A stretch of 16,939 nt of DNA from Turicibacter sp. UBA7094 (GCA_002493395.1 DKYS01000007.1:1-16939), one strand, 5' to 3'. Positions 6,924-13,974 are shown, counted from the stretch's first letter. Made by a program: numbers and translations. Notes: a model not told the origin generated them from the letters alone.

Positions 6924-7127
6924 ATGAAACATTGTAGTCATCAAGGGTTAAAAGGTGGAAATCAATTTTCTGATGTTGAGTTTGCGTCTGAGTTTGCCTC
7001 AAAAGAATCATGTTTAGATCAAGAGGCACAACATGCCTTTTTATCAGCTAAAGCTGGCGGAATGATTACGAAACGATTAGTAGAAGTCGGAGAAAAGATG
7101 CTAATGAATCAACAAAAAACGAAGTAA
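6924..7127 (+). CDS. Divergent alpha/beta-type small acid-soluble spore protein (SASP)
   Basis: Alpha/beta SASPs coat and protect DNA in the dormant forespore and are degraded by the GPR protease at germination. At 67 aa this has the family size and both landmarks: EFASEF (residues 19-24), matching the GPR recognition sequence E(I/F)ASEF, and GGMITKRLV (45-53), matching the conserved DNA-contacting GGEITKRLV. The stretch between, SKESCLDQEAQHAFLSAKA, does not match the usual GADTTSRANG segment, and Cys4 and Cys30 are unusual in a family that normally lacks cysteine. The start is ATG at 6924 behind an ideal GGAGGTGATT. The nearest -10-like sequence is TATATTA (6894-6900), and no clear sigma-G -35 is seen. 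The family call rests on the two motifs. Confidence 0.75.
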   Translation: MKHCSHQGLKGGNQFSDVEFASEFASKESCLDQEAQHAFLSAKAGGMITKRLVEVGEKMLMNQQKTK

Positions 7128-7145
7128 CGTCTGTTGAATGAAAAA

Positions 7146-7189
7146 ATAAAGGACAGGATTCCGTTCATTGTAACGGTTGTCCTTTTTTA
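7146..7189 (+). terminator. Terminator after the SASP gene
   Basis: GGACA (7151-7155) pairs with TGTCC (7178-7182), extended by flanking A and T runs, and an inner CCGTT/AACGG stem (7161-7165 with 7172-7176) caps it. Six T's (7183-7188) follow. Confidence 0.78.
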
Positions 7190-7190
7190 T

Positions 7191-7472
7191 TTGCCCATAG
7201 ATGTTAAGAGCTAGAAATGGGGAAACATGAATTTTGACGAAAGGTTTAACAAAAAATATGAAAAAATGCTATCGTATTTGGTATAAAATAATAAAAAAAT
7301 TATAAGTAGAAAAGGGGTTGAACGAGGGAATAGCTACAGGTAGGGCTCGGTTTTTTAGGGCCTTTCAAACATCCGTCAATGAGAGCTTGGCAGGATGGTA
7401 ACTGGGGAAAGGGTGATGATCATCAAGCTGGATGACTCAGTTTAAATAAAAGGTGAAGGGGGAGAAAGCTGA
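7191..7472 (+). promoter_or_regulatory. Promoter and long structured leader of the opp operon
   Basis: An extended -10, TGGTATAAAAT (7279-7289), with a weak ATGAAA -35 (7258-7263), would start RNA near 7295, leaving about 180 untranslated bases. The leader holds AACGAG/CTCGGTT followed by TTTTTT (7321-7356), which is terminator-like. It also holds a nested helix CATCC/GGATG (7370-7374 with 7430-7434) around AGCTTG/CAAGCT (7384-7389 with 7424-7429). Finally ACTCAG/CTGAGT (7435-7440 with 7469-7474) would enclose the ribosome site and part of the GTG start. No known riboswitch or T-box consensus was recognised. A 9-codon frame (7416-7445) is also present. Confidence 0.5.
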
Positions 7473-8963
7473 GTGAGACGATATTTAATTAAAAGGTTTT
7501 TAAGATCATTGTTGTCGATTTTTATTGTTATGACGATTGTTTTTACGCTTGTTTATTCGGTAGTCCCTCGTGATCGAGTCTTTTTTTCAGATGTAAATAT
7601 AGAAAAGTTGCAAAAAAGACCGGATGATTACTTGAATTATAAATATATTCAATGGGAAAAGTTGGGTTACTTGAAGTATGAGACGATTCAAGATTATTGT
7701 AGAGGACTTTACGGCGACGCGAATGGAGAGTATGTTCGTTGTTTATTACCGGACTCAAGTGAAACAAAAGAGTTTGTATCTTCTAAACAAGAGGAAGGAT
7801 GGGAAGTATCCTTTTTTGAAGAATCCGGACAGGCTTATTCATTTGAAGAGATTTCACCGTTAAAACGTGCACTTAATTGGTGGGCCAACTTAATTCAAAT
7901 TGATTCGCCTAATCGGGTAAAGAGTGAAGAGGCGACCCTAAAACGCCAAATTTATGTTGGAAAAGATTTTAATGATCGTCTGGCGTTGATGTGTTCGGGG
8001 TGCGAAAATAAATACTTAATATATTTTGATCAAAAGTTTCCGTTTATTCATCAAAATATAGTCAAACTGAATTTAGGAGTTTCCTATCCAACGTATAGTG
8101 GACAGGAAGTATTAGAGGTCATTACGAGTTCTCAGGGAGAAAAGGTGAAACAGGAGCTTAAAGAACCTATTAATGGTCAAGAAGCGAGCTCGATTAATTA
8201 TTACACGTGTCGATATAAAGAAACGTTGGATGCCCTAGAGAAGAAGAACTTTAGTGATCATTATGCAGATTGCGATGCCATTCGAACGGATCCATCCATG
8301 ATGAAGATTTCGTTTATTATGGGATTTATCTCGCTTGTGTTGACTTATGTGATTGGCTTGCCACTTGGGGTTTATATGGCGCGCCATCAAGGTCGGTGGG
8401 GGGATCGTTTGGGGCAGTGGTATATCATCTTCATGAATGCCATTCCTGGTCTTGCTTATATTGTTTTTATTCGCTTTATCGGTGGAAAATATTTTGGCTT
8501 ACCTTCGATGTTCCCTATGTTAGGGGCAGAGGATCCAAGGTCTTACATTTTACCTATTTTGTCGTTAACTTTAGGTGCTACAGCTAGCCGCATGATGTGG
8601 ATGCGCCGCTATATGATTGACCAAAGCCAGATGGATTATGTCAAATTTGCACGTGCGAAGGGACTTTCAGAGCGCGAAATTTTTTCAAAACACATTTTTA
8701 GAAATGCGATCATTCCTATGGTTCATGGAATCCCTGCAGCCATCATTTTTTGTATTTCTGGCGCCTTAATTACCGAAGGGGTTTATGGAATTCCAGGAAT
8801 GGGTAAAATTTTACCCGATTCTATTTCGATTTATAATAATTCGATGGTGGTAGGGCTAACGTTTATTTTTACAACTTTAAGTATTCTATCGACATTTTTA
8901 GGGGACTGGTTATTGACTAAAATTGATCCACGGATACGTCTTGAAGATAAGGGAGGGAATTAA
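7473..8963 (+). CDS. oppB: Oligopeptide ABC transporter permease, OppB/AmiC type
   Basis: One of two membrane subunits of a peptide importer. Residues 8-31 are the first membrane helix. A large extracytoplasmic domain follows (about 32-275), carrying six cysteines (76, 90, 174, 177, 246, 267). The conserved permease core runs from about 276 to 485, with the ATPase-contacting EAA loop near FARAKGLSEREIFSKHIFRNAIIP (392-415). Ordinary OppB proteins are about 305-340 aa; the 496-aa length and enlarged domain match AmiC of streptococci. The start is GTG at 7473, eight bases after AAGGGGGAG (7456-7464). It is the first gene of a four-gene operon, only two bases before oppC. Confidence 0.92.
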   Translation: MRRYLIKRFLRSLLSIFIVMTIVFTLVYSVVPRDRVFFSDVNIEKLQKRPDDYLNYKYIQWEKLGYLKYETIQDYCRGLYGDANGEYVRCLLPDSSETKEFVSSKQEEGWEVSFFEESGQAYSFEEISPLKRALNWWANLIQIDSPNRVKSEEATLKRQIYVGKDFNDRLALMCSGCENKYLIYFDQKFPFIHQNIVKLNLGVSYPTYSGQEVLEVITSSQGEKVKQELKEPINGQEASSINYYTCRYKETLDALEKKNFSDHYADCDAIRTDPSMMKISFIMGFISLVLTYVIGLPLGVYMARHQGRWGDRLGQWYIIFMNAIPGLAYIVFIRFIGGKYFGLPSMFPMLGAEDPRSYILPILSLTLGATASRMMWMRRYMIDQSQMDYVKFARAKGLSEREIFSKHIFRNAIIPMVHGIPAAIIFCISGALITEGVYGIPGMGKILPDSISIYNNSMVVGLTFIFTTLSILSTFLGDWLLTKIDPRIRLEDKGGN

Positions 8964-8965
8964 CG

Positions 8966-9883
8966 GTGCAAGATTCACGTTTTGAATTTGTCACAGTAGA
9001 TGCACGGGTAGCTGAAGAGATTGAGGCCCCATCTTATTCATATTGGCAGTCTGTTTCAAAGCAATTTTTTAAAAAGAAGAGCACGGTTATTTTGTTATTA
9101 CTGATGGTCGTTATTATACTTGTTGCCTTAATTCAACCAGAATTATCAGGCTATGATCCGATGAATTCCCCTAATATTAATCGTCCAGAAATGAGATTTC
9201 GAGGGATTTCATTACAATATCCTTATGGAACAGATGGGGTTGGAAACTCAGTTTGGGATGTTGTTTGGGCGGGGACTAGGACCTCGTTATTAGTTGGATT
9301 TATTGTTGCTTGTATTAATACATCGATTGGCGTTGTTGTAGGGGCTGTCTGGGGATTTTCAAAGGCCATTGATAAAGTGATGATTGAGGTCTTTAATATT
9401 ATTTCAAGTGTTCCTTATATTTTAATTGTCACTGTTCTTTTGTATACGTTTGGAAGAGGATTTTGGCAATTAATTTTAGCCATGTGTTTGACGGGCTGGT
9501 TATCGACGGCTTATTTTATTCGAACACAAGTGATGATTATTCGTGATCGCGAATATAATCTCGCTTCATCTTGTCTTGGGACACCGATGTTGCGTTTAGT
9601 TAGTCGTAATATTTTGCCATACTTGCTATCCGTTATTATGACGAATGTATCGCTAGAAATTCCAGCGGCTATTTCAACAGAAGTCACGTTATCATTTTTA
9701 GGAATTGGTTTGAACGTGGCTGTTCCGTCTCTTGGAAGAATGATTAACCAATATGCCAATTATTTTAATGGATATCCCCACTTATTTTGGGCTCCTGTTT
9801 TAACATTGGCGTTAGTGACGATTTCTTTATATGTCATTGGTCAAACATTAGCAGACGCTTCAGATCCAAGGACACATCGATAA
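8966..9883 (+). CDS. oppC: Oligopeptide ABC transporter permease, OppC/AmiD type
   Basis: Second membrane subunit of the peptide importer, 305 aa, pairing with the AmiC-like protein. A cytoplasmic N-tail of about 38 residues leads to a first helix (about 40-57), an extracytoplasmic segment with the family's YPYGTDGVGNSVWDVVWAGTRTSL, and five more helices. The EAA-type coupling loop is around residues 199-219 (LASSCLGTPMLRLVSRNILP). The GTG start at 8966 lies eight bases after GGGAGGG (8951-8957), and the gene begins two bases after the oppB stop, so translation is probably coupled. The loop has Ser-Ser-Cys where relatives have Ala-x-Ala, a mild departure. Confidence 0.92.
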   Translation: MQDSRFEFVTVDARVAEEIEAPSYSYWQSVSKQFFKKKSTVILLLLMVVIILVALIQPELSGYDPMNSPNINRPEMRFRGISLQYPYGTDGVGNSVWDVVWAGTRTSLLVGFIVACINTSIGVVVGAVWGFSKAIDKVMIEVFNIISSVPYILIVTVLLYTFGRGFWQLILAMCLTGWLSTAYFIRTQVMIIRDREYNLASSCLGTPMLRLVSRNILPYLLSVIMTNVSLEIPAAISTEVTLSFLGIGLNVAVPSLGRMINQYANYFNGYPHLFWAPVLTLALVTISLYVIGQTLADASDPRTHR

Positions 9884-9895
9884 GGGGGATGAGTT

Positions 9896-10999
9896 ATGAA
9901 AGGTAGGGACACTATTTTATCCATTCGAGATTTAGAGGTCACCTTTAAAGTGCGAGACCGCCAACTTAAAGCTATTCGCCGCATTTCATTTGATTTGTAT
10001 CGCGGGGAAACACTTGCAATTGTTGGGGAATCTGGATCTGGAAAGTCTGTGTTAATGAAGTCGCTAACAGGAATGTTGGAATCTAACGGGACGGTTAGCG
10101 GTGGAAGTATTCGTTTTTTCGGTGAGGAGCTTGCTCAAAAGAAAAAACCGCGGGAATGGGAGTCGATTCGCGGGGCTAAGATTGCGACCGTTTTTCAGGA
10201 TCCGATGACCTCACTTAATCCGGTTCGTACGATTGGATCGCAAATTGTAGAGGTGATGATGAAGCATCAACGTTGTTCACGAAAGCGGGCGAAACAGTTG
10301 GCGATTGAGCTAATGGAACGTGTCGGAATCTCAGAAGCTGCCGAGCGATTTGATGCGTATCCTCATGAGTATTCAGGCGGAATGCGCCAGCGGATTGTGA
10401 TCGCGATTGCGTTAGCTTGCCGTCCACAAATTTTAATTTGTGATGAACCAACAACGGCTTTAGATGTGACCGTGCAAGCCCAAATTTTAAATTTAATTAA
10501 ACAATTACAACAAGAGGAAGGGTTTACCACCATTTATATTACGCATGATTTAGGGGTAGTGGCCAATGTGGCTGATCGGGTAGCTGTTATGTATGCAGGA
10601 CAAATTGTAGAGTACGGAGAGGTAGAGGAGATTTTCTATGAATCGGCTCATCCGTATACGTGGGCGTTGCTTTCTTCGCTTCCACAATTAGGTCAAAAGG
10701 GAGAACGTTTATTTTCGCTTCATGGGACACCGCCTTCTTTATATCATGACATTGTCGGGGATGCATTTGCTCCACGTAATCAGTATGCGATGCGTATTGA
10801 TTTTGAAGAGGAGCCGCCTTTTTTTGAAATTACACCGACTCATTATGCAAAAACGTGGCTATGTGATCCGCGAGTTCCATTTTTTAAACGCCCAAAAGCG
10901 ATTGAAGGGCTTCATCAGAAGATGGTAATGATTTATCAAGGAGGAAATGTTAGTGGGAACAGAGAAGAAAGAAGTTTTAGTTTCAATTCGCGATCTTGA
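9896..10999 (+). CDS. oppD: Oligopeptide ABC transporter ATP-binding protein, OppD/AmiE type
   Basis: ATPase subunit driving peptide import at the inner membrane face, 367 aa. It has Walker A GESGSGKS (44-51), Q-loop Gln101 in VFQDPMTSLNPV, signature YSGGMRQR (159-166), Walker B ILICDEP (179-185) and H-loop His217. The C-terminal extension has the AmiE-like FAPRNQYAMRIDFEEEPPFFE followed by HYAKTWLCDPRVP. The paired cysteines found in the iron-sulfur-binding tails of many OppD proteins are absent; only the Cys in WLCDP remains. The ATG start at 9896 follows AAGGGGGATGA. The last 47 bases overlap the start of oppF. Confidence 0.93.
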   Translation: MKGRDTILSIRDLEVTFKVRDRQLKAIRRISFDLYRGETLAIVGESGSGKSVLMKSLTGMLESNGTVSGGSIRFFGEELAQKKKPREWESIRGAKIATVFQDPMTSLNPVRTIGSQIVEVMMKHQRCSRKRAKQLAIELMERVGISEAAERFDAYPHEYSGGMRQRIVIAIALACRPQILICDEPTTALDVTVQAQILNLIKQLQQEEGFTTIYITHDLGVVANVADRVAVMYAGQIVEYGEVEEIFYESAHPYTWALLSSLPQLGQKGERLFSLHGTPPSLYHDIVGDAFAPRNQYAMRIDFEEEPPFFEITPTHYAKTWLCDPRVPFFKRPKAIEGLHQKMVMIYQGGNVSGNREERSFSFNSRS

Positions 11000-11885
11000 A
11001 ATTAAATTTGATGAGTACGTCGCTGTATCAAATGTGAATTTTGATATTTATAAAGGAGAGACCTTTTCGCTTGTTGGGGAATCCGGTTCAGGAAAAACGA
11101 CCATTGGTCGGGCTTTAATGCGTATTCATGAGACATCGAAAGGGGATATTTTCTTTAAAGGAAAAAAGATTAATCAAAAGGTGGGGGCGCGTCTTCATAA
11201 AGAACTCATCAAAAAAATGCAAATGATTTTTCAAGATCCCGCTGCTTCTTTGAATGAACGAGCGACTATTGATTATATTGTATCTGAAGGGTTGCGAAAT
11301 TTTCGTCTTTATAAAAATGAAACAGAGCGTCAACAAAAAGTTCGTGAGGCGCTATTGTCTGTTGGTCTCTTGCCTGAACATTTAACGAGATATCCTCACG
11401 AGTTTTCGGGAGGACAACGCCAACGGATTGGAATTGCCCGTGCGATGGTGATGGAACCTGAGTTTATTGTAGCTGATGAACCGATTTCCGCACTTGATGT
11501 TTCCATCCGCGCGCAAGTTTTAAATCTGTTAAAGAAGCTCCAACAAGAAAAAGAGTTAACTTATTTATTTATTGCGCATGATTTATCGGTTGTGCGTTTC
11601 ATTTCCGATCGGATTGCTGTGATTCATAAAGGTAAAATTGTGGAGTTGGCAGAAGCAGAAGAATTATTTTTAAATCCGCTTCATCCGTATACGAAATCAT
11701 TACTTTCAGCGATTCCGATTCCAGACCCACGCCTTGAAAAAAATAAAAAATTAGTGGTCTATACAGGGGAAGAACATGATTATTCAGAGGATTTACCGAA
11801 ATGGAAGGAAATAAAAGCGGGTCACTTTGTATGGGCAAATGATGCGGAAGAAAAAAGATATAGAATGCAAATGAAGATAGGATAA
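10953..11885 (+). CDS. oppF: Oligopeptide ABC transporter ATP-binding protein, OppF/AmiF type
   Basis: Second ATPase of the importer, 310 aa. It has Walker A GESGSGKT (42-49), IFQDPAASLNERATI with the Q-loop, signature FSGGQRQR and Walker B FIVADEP followed by ISALD. The AmiF-like tail HPYTKSLLSAIPIPDP ends in HFVWANDAEEKRY. The preferred start is GTG at 10953, eight bases after AAGGAGG (10938-10944). ATG at 10947 is in frame but only two bases from that site. The ribosome site lies within oppD, so the two ATPases are translationally coupled. No substrate-binding lipoprotein (OppA/AmiA) gene follows; a complex terminator and an unrelated gene come next. Confidence 0.93.
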   Translation: MGTEKKEVLVSIRDLEIKFDEYVAVSNVNFDIYKGETFSLVGESGSGKTTIGRALMRIHETSKGDIFFKGKKINQKVGARLHKELIKKMQMIFQDPAASLNERATIDYIVSEGLRNFRLYKNETERQQKVREALLSVGLLPEHLTRYPHEFSGGQRQRIGIARAMVMEPEFIVADEPISALDVSIRAQVLNLLKKLQQEKELTYLFIAHDLSVVRFISDRIAVIHKGKIVELAEAEELFLNPLHPYTKSLLSAIPIPDPRLEKNKKLVVYTGEEHDYSEDLPKWKEIKAGHFVWANDAEEKRYRMQMKIG

Positions 11886-11886
11886 T

Positions 11887-11977
11887 AAAAAAACCGATTG
11901 AAACACGTGGTAAACCCAATAGGTTAGAATTTTTAACTAACGTATCGGGATTGTTGCGAAAAATCATCGGTTTTTTT
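11887..11977. terminator. Long-loop terminator after the opp operon
   Basis: AAAAAAACCGAT (11887-11898) pairs exactly with ATCGGTTTTTTT (11966-11977) across a 67-nt loop. The loop holds its own hairpin, GTTAG/CTAAC with outer CCCAATA/TATCGGG (about 11924-11949, one A-C mismatch). Both ends carry A7/T7, so it could act in both directions. Most terminators have loops under ten bases. Confidence 0.65.
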
Positions 11978-12028
11978 GTTTTAATTCTACAGGAGTGGAA
12001 TAAGGTATAAAGAGGGGAGGAGTAAGGC

Positions 12029-12547
12029 ATGCAACTAAAACGTTACAACCGACAAAAGGCTATTGATTATGCTAGAAAGTGGGCGCTTGATCGTAATAGT
12101 GTTTATCACGATTATGAAAATTACGGTGGGGATTGTACGAATTTTATTTCACAGTGCTTACGGGCAGGAGAAATCCCGTTTGATGAATCAGGAAGTGATT
12201 CGACTAAGAAATGGTATTGGTATAGTGATGCAAAGCGGACACCTTCCTGGACGTCAGCTAAACCATTTGAAACTTATTTGATTGGCAATAATAAACAGGG
12301 AACGAAAAACTATGGTGTTTATGCCACGTTTTGTCGTTATGAGGAGTTAGAACTTGGGGACCTTGTGCAAAAGCGCATTAATGGTGTCCTTACCCACACG
12401 ATGATTGTGACTTCAAAAGTTTTCGATGTGGACGGTGAGTTAACAGATTACTTAATCTGTCAACACTCGTATGATTTGAAAGACTTTCCACTCTCTCAAA
12501 AAGATGGCGTGCATAGCTACATTAAAATTCATGGGTATTATGCTTAA
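12029..12547 (+). CDS. Putative amidase-domain protein (Amidase_6-like), cytoplasmic
   Basis: The protein matches the putative amidase domain of Gram-positive bacteria, a papain/NlpC-like Cys-His fold usually linked to wall peptide cleavage. The hallmark NRQKAIDYARKWALDRN opens the domain. YENYGGDCTNFISQCL follows, with predicted nucleophile Cys36. THTMIVTSK carries His123, and CQHSYD has His146. At 172 aa it is essentially the domain alone and has no signal peptide or membrane helix, whereas many relatives are exported, so an internal or forespore role is possible. The start is ATG at 12029, six bases after GGGGAGGAG (12014-12022). A TATAAA (12006-12011) is nearby without a good -35. Substrate unknown. 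Confidence 0.82.
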   Translation: MQLKRYNRQKAIDYARKWALDRNSVYHDYENYGGDCTNFISQCLRAGEIPFDESGSDSTKKWYWYSDAKRTPSWTSAKPFETYLIGNNKQGTKNYGVYATFCRYEELELGDLVQKRINGVLTHTMIVTSKVFDVDGELTDYLICQHSYDLKDFPLSQKDGVHSYIKIHGYYA

Positions 12548-12568
12548 CTCATTTATCTAAAGGTATCA

Positions 12569-12598
12569 TGCATAGTTTCGATGAAATATCGCACACTA
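12569..12598 (+). promoter_or_regulatory. Sigma-G-like forespore promoter
   Basis: TGCATA (12569-12574), then 17 bases, then CACACTA (12592-12598). The sigma-G consensus is TGMATA-N17/18-CATACTA, so only one base of thirteen differs. It lies about 40 bases before the best start of the small gene at 12638. This is a consensus match and not proof of sigma-G use. Confidence 0.5.
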
Positions 12599-12637
12599 CT
12601 AAAGTCAGAATTCGACAAGAAAGTGAGGCGGTATTTG

Positions 12638-12832
12638 ATGAGTTGTAAATGTAATGGAAAATGCCATGAAAAAGGAAAAAAAGCTAAAAAATCGGAAGCA
12701 AATAATCAATGGTGTGGAGCGTCTGCCGTTGGAAATACAGATGACCATCAAATGAAAACCGAATTTAGTAACGAATGGGCTTCAACCAATAAAATGGGAG
12801 CCGTCAATCAGGAAACTAAAAAATCTCATTAA
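12638..12832 (+). CDS. Small cysteine-containing, spore-protein-like protein
   Basis: The product is a 64-aa basic hydrophilic protein. MSCKCNGKCH opens it (Cys3, 5, 9), Lys-rich KGKKAKKSE follows, then QWCG (Cys26) and finally TEFSNEWAS (41-49). This last block resembles the TEFASE/EFASEF protease-recognition region of SASPs and aligns with EFASEFAS of the gene at 6924 (EFxxE-aromatic-AS shared). Together with the sigma-G-like promoter upstream, this suggests a forespore protein; gamma-type SASP kinship is a guess. The start is ATG at 12638, six bases after GAGGCGG. The ATG at 12581 has no ribosome site and would lie inside the promoter. The Cys cluster could bind metal or form disulfides. 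Confidence 0.6.
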   Translation: MSCKCNGKCHEKGKKAKKSEANNQWCGASAVGNTDDHQMKTEFSNEWASTNKMGAVNQETKKSH

Positions 12833-12836
12833 GACG

Positions 12837-12861
12837 AAAAGGCCCCAACAGGGGTCTTTTT
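12837..12861 (+). terminator. Terminator of the small spore-protein-like gene
   Basis: AAAGGCCCC (12838-12846) pairs with GGGGTCTTT (12851-12859), 9 bp with one G-T pair, around an AACA loop, and runs into five T's (12857-12861). Confidence 0.88.
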
Positions 12862-12969
12862 ATAAACGTTTGAACGAGGTAAGGTTTGTTTTTAGGACGC
12901 CTATACACGTTAGGTGAGAAATGATTAGATGTTAACATAGAAGGTGATAAGGCCTATTGTCGCACGAGG

Positions 12970-13017
12970 TATCAGAAACTTGTCATAAAATAAGAGGATT
13001 TTTCTTGGTGTCTGATA
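12970..13017. repeat. Inverted repeat around the -35 of the HAD gene promoter
   Basis: TATCAGAAAC (12970-12979) and the complement of GTGTCTGATA (13008-13017) match in 9 of 10 bases. The right arm overlaps the -35/spacer junction, so the pair could be a split operator or chance. Confidence 0.3.
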
Positions 13018-13033
13018 GCTTTTTTAGTATAAT
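13005..13033 (+). promoter_or_regulatory. Promoter of the HAD phosphatase gene
   Basis: TTGGTG (13005-13010), a 17-base spacer, and a perfect TATAAT (13028-13033) lie 33 bases before the start codon. The region from 12863 to 13004 shows no other feature I can support. Confidence 0.65.
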
Positions 13034-13065
13034 TAAAATTAACAACATGAAGGAAGGGTGAGGAC

Positions 13066-13902
13066 ATGGAGTTATTTGTTTCGGATTTAGATGGGACATT
13101 ATTAAACAAATCGAGTCAAGTCTCATCAAAAAGTCGTGAAATCATTAATGACTTAATGAAAAAAGGGGTAAAGTTTACGGTTGCAACCGCACGTACGCAT
13201 GCGACGGTGATTGATTTACTTGAAGGATTAGAAATTAATATGCCGATTGCGATTATGAACGGCGTAGGAATTTATGATTTAAAAAATAGAAAATACCTTG
13301 AAATTGTTGATATGGATAAACAAGCAGTTAAGGAAGCGATCACGATCTTTGATCAATGTCAATTAGAACCGATGATTTACGGAATTTGTGAGGATCAATT
13401 ATCCGTTTTTTATCGTCAACTTCCAAACATTGCAGCACAAACATTTTATCATCAACGTAAAGATGCGAAATTAAAAACATTTAAACAAGTTCATTCGTTC
13501 GAAGAGGCCATTCAAACGAATAAAATCGTAAATATGCTTGTTTTTGATCGATTAGAAATCATTGAGGAAGCCTATCGCCGTGTCCAATCCATCGACGGAA
13601 TCAGAGCGACCTACTATCGTACGCGTGAAGAAGGATACGGGTATATGGAGCTTTATAGTACAAATGCTTCAAAGGCAAATGGAATTAAGGCGTTAATGAA
13701 ATATGCTGACTTTGAGAAAGTCATTGGATTTGGTGATAATCTAAATGACCTCCCGATGTTTGAGTTAGCCGACGAGGCGTATGCACCTGAAAATGCGGTT
13801 GACGAAATTAAAAAAGTTGCAACGGGTGTTATTCGTCACCACGATGATGATGCGATTGCACTGTATTTACAAGAACGTTACGAAGATCGCCAAAAATCGT
13901 AA
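13066..13902 (+). CDS. Cof-type HAD-superfamily (IIB) phosphatase
   Basis: Predicted Mg-dependent sugar-phosphate or nucleotide phosphatase of the Cof/YidA group, 278 aa, cytoplasmic. Motif I is VSDLDGT with nucleophile Asp7 and acid Asp9. Motif II is the Thr in VATART (Thr41), motif III is Lys203 in NASKANGI, and motif IV is GFGDNLNDLPMF with Asp224 and Asp228. The middle (about 80-190) is the IIB cap domain that sets specificity. The ATG start at 13066 follows AAGGAAGGGTGAGG. It is a single-gene unit, convergent with feoB. Members usually have broad activity, so the physiological substrate is not assigned. Confidence 0.92.
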   Translation: MELFVSDLDGTLLNKSSQVSSKSREIINDLMKKGVKFTVATARTHATVIDLLEGLEINMPIAIMNGVGIYDLKNRKYLEIVDMDKQAVKEAITIFDQCQLEPMIYGICEDQLSVFYRQLPNIAAQTFYHQRKDAKLKTFKQVHSFEEAIQTNKIVNMLVFDRLEIIEEAYRRVQSIDGIRATYYRTREEGYGYMELYSTNASKANGIKALMKYADFEKVIGFGDNLNDLPMFELADEAYAPENAVDEIKKVATGVIRHHDDDAIALYLQERYEDRQKS

Positions 13903-13974
13903 AGTTTTTGATGACTAAGGTGAAAGGCTCCCCTTATTCATTAGAGGTTTTATAGAACGAATGGCGCTATATTT

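Noticed and set aside
7321..7400. Resemblance of GGTAGGG followed by ATCCGTCA in the opp leader to parts of the ydaO (c-di-AMP) riboswitch
   Set aside because: The upstream half of that riboswitch and its closing helices are missing; short similarities alone are not enough.
7318..7401. A 27-codon TTG-initiated frame in the opp leader
   Set aside because: It has no ribosome site and overlaps the leader stems and the T6 tract; RNA structure explains the region better.
10716..10860. Disrupted OppD C-terminus because the usual paired cysteines are missing
   Set aside because: The tail follows the AmiE pattern (FAPRNQYAMRIDFEEEPPFFE), so the loss is a feature of this branch and not damage.
12957..13061. 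A 34-codon TTG frame before the HAD gene
   Set aside because: It runs across the TATAAT of the HAD promoter and has no recognisable composition or family; probably chance.
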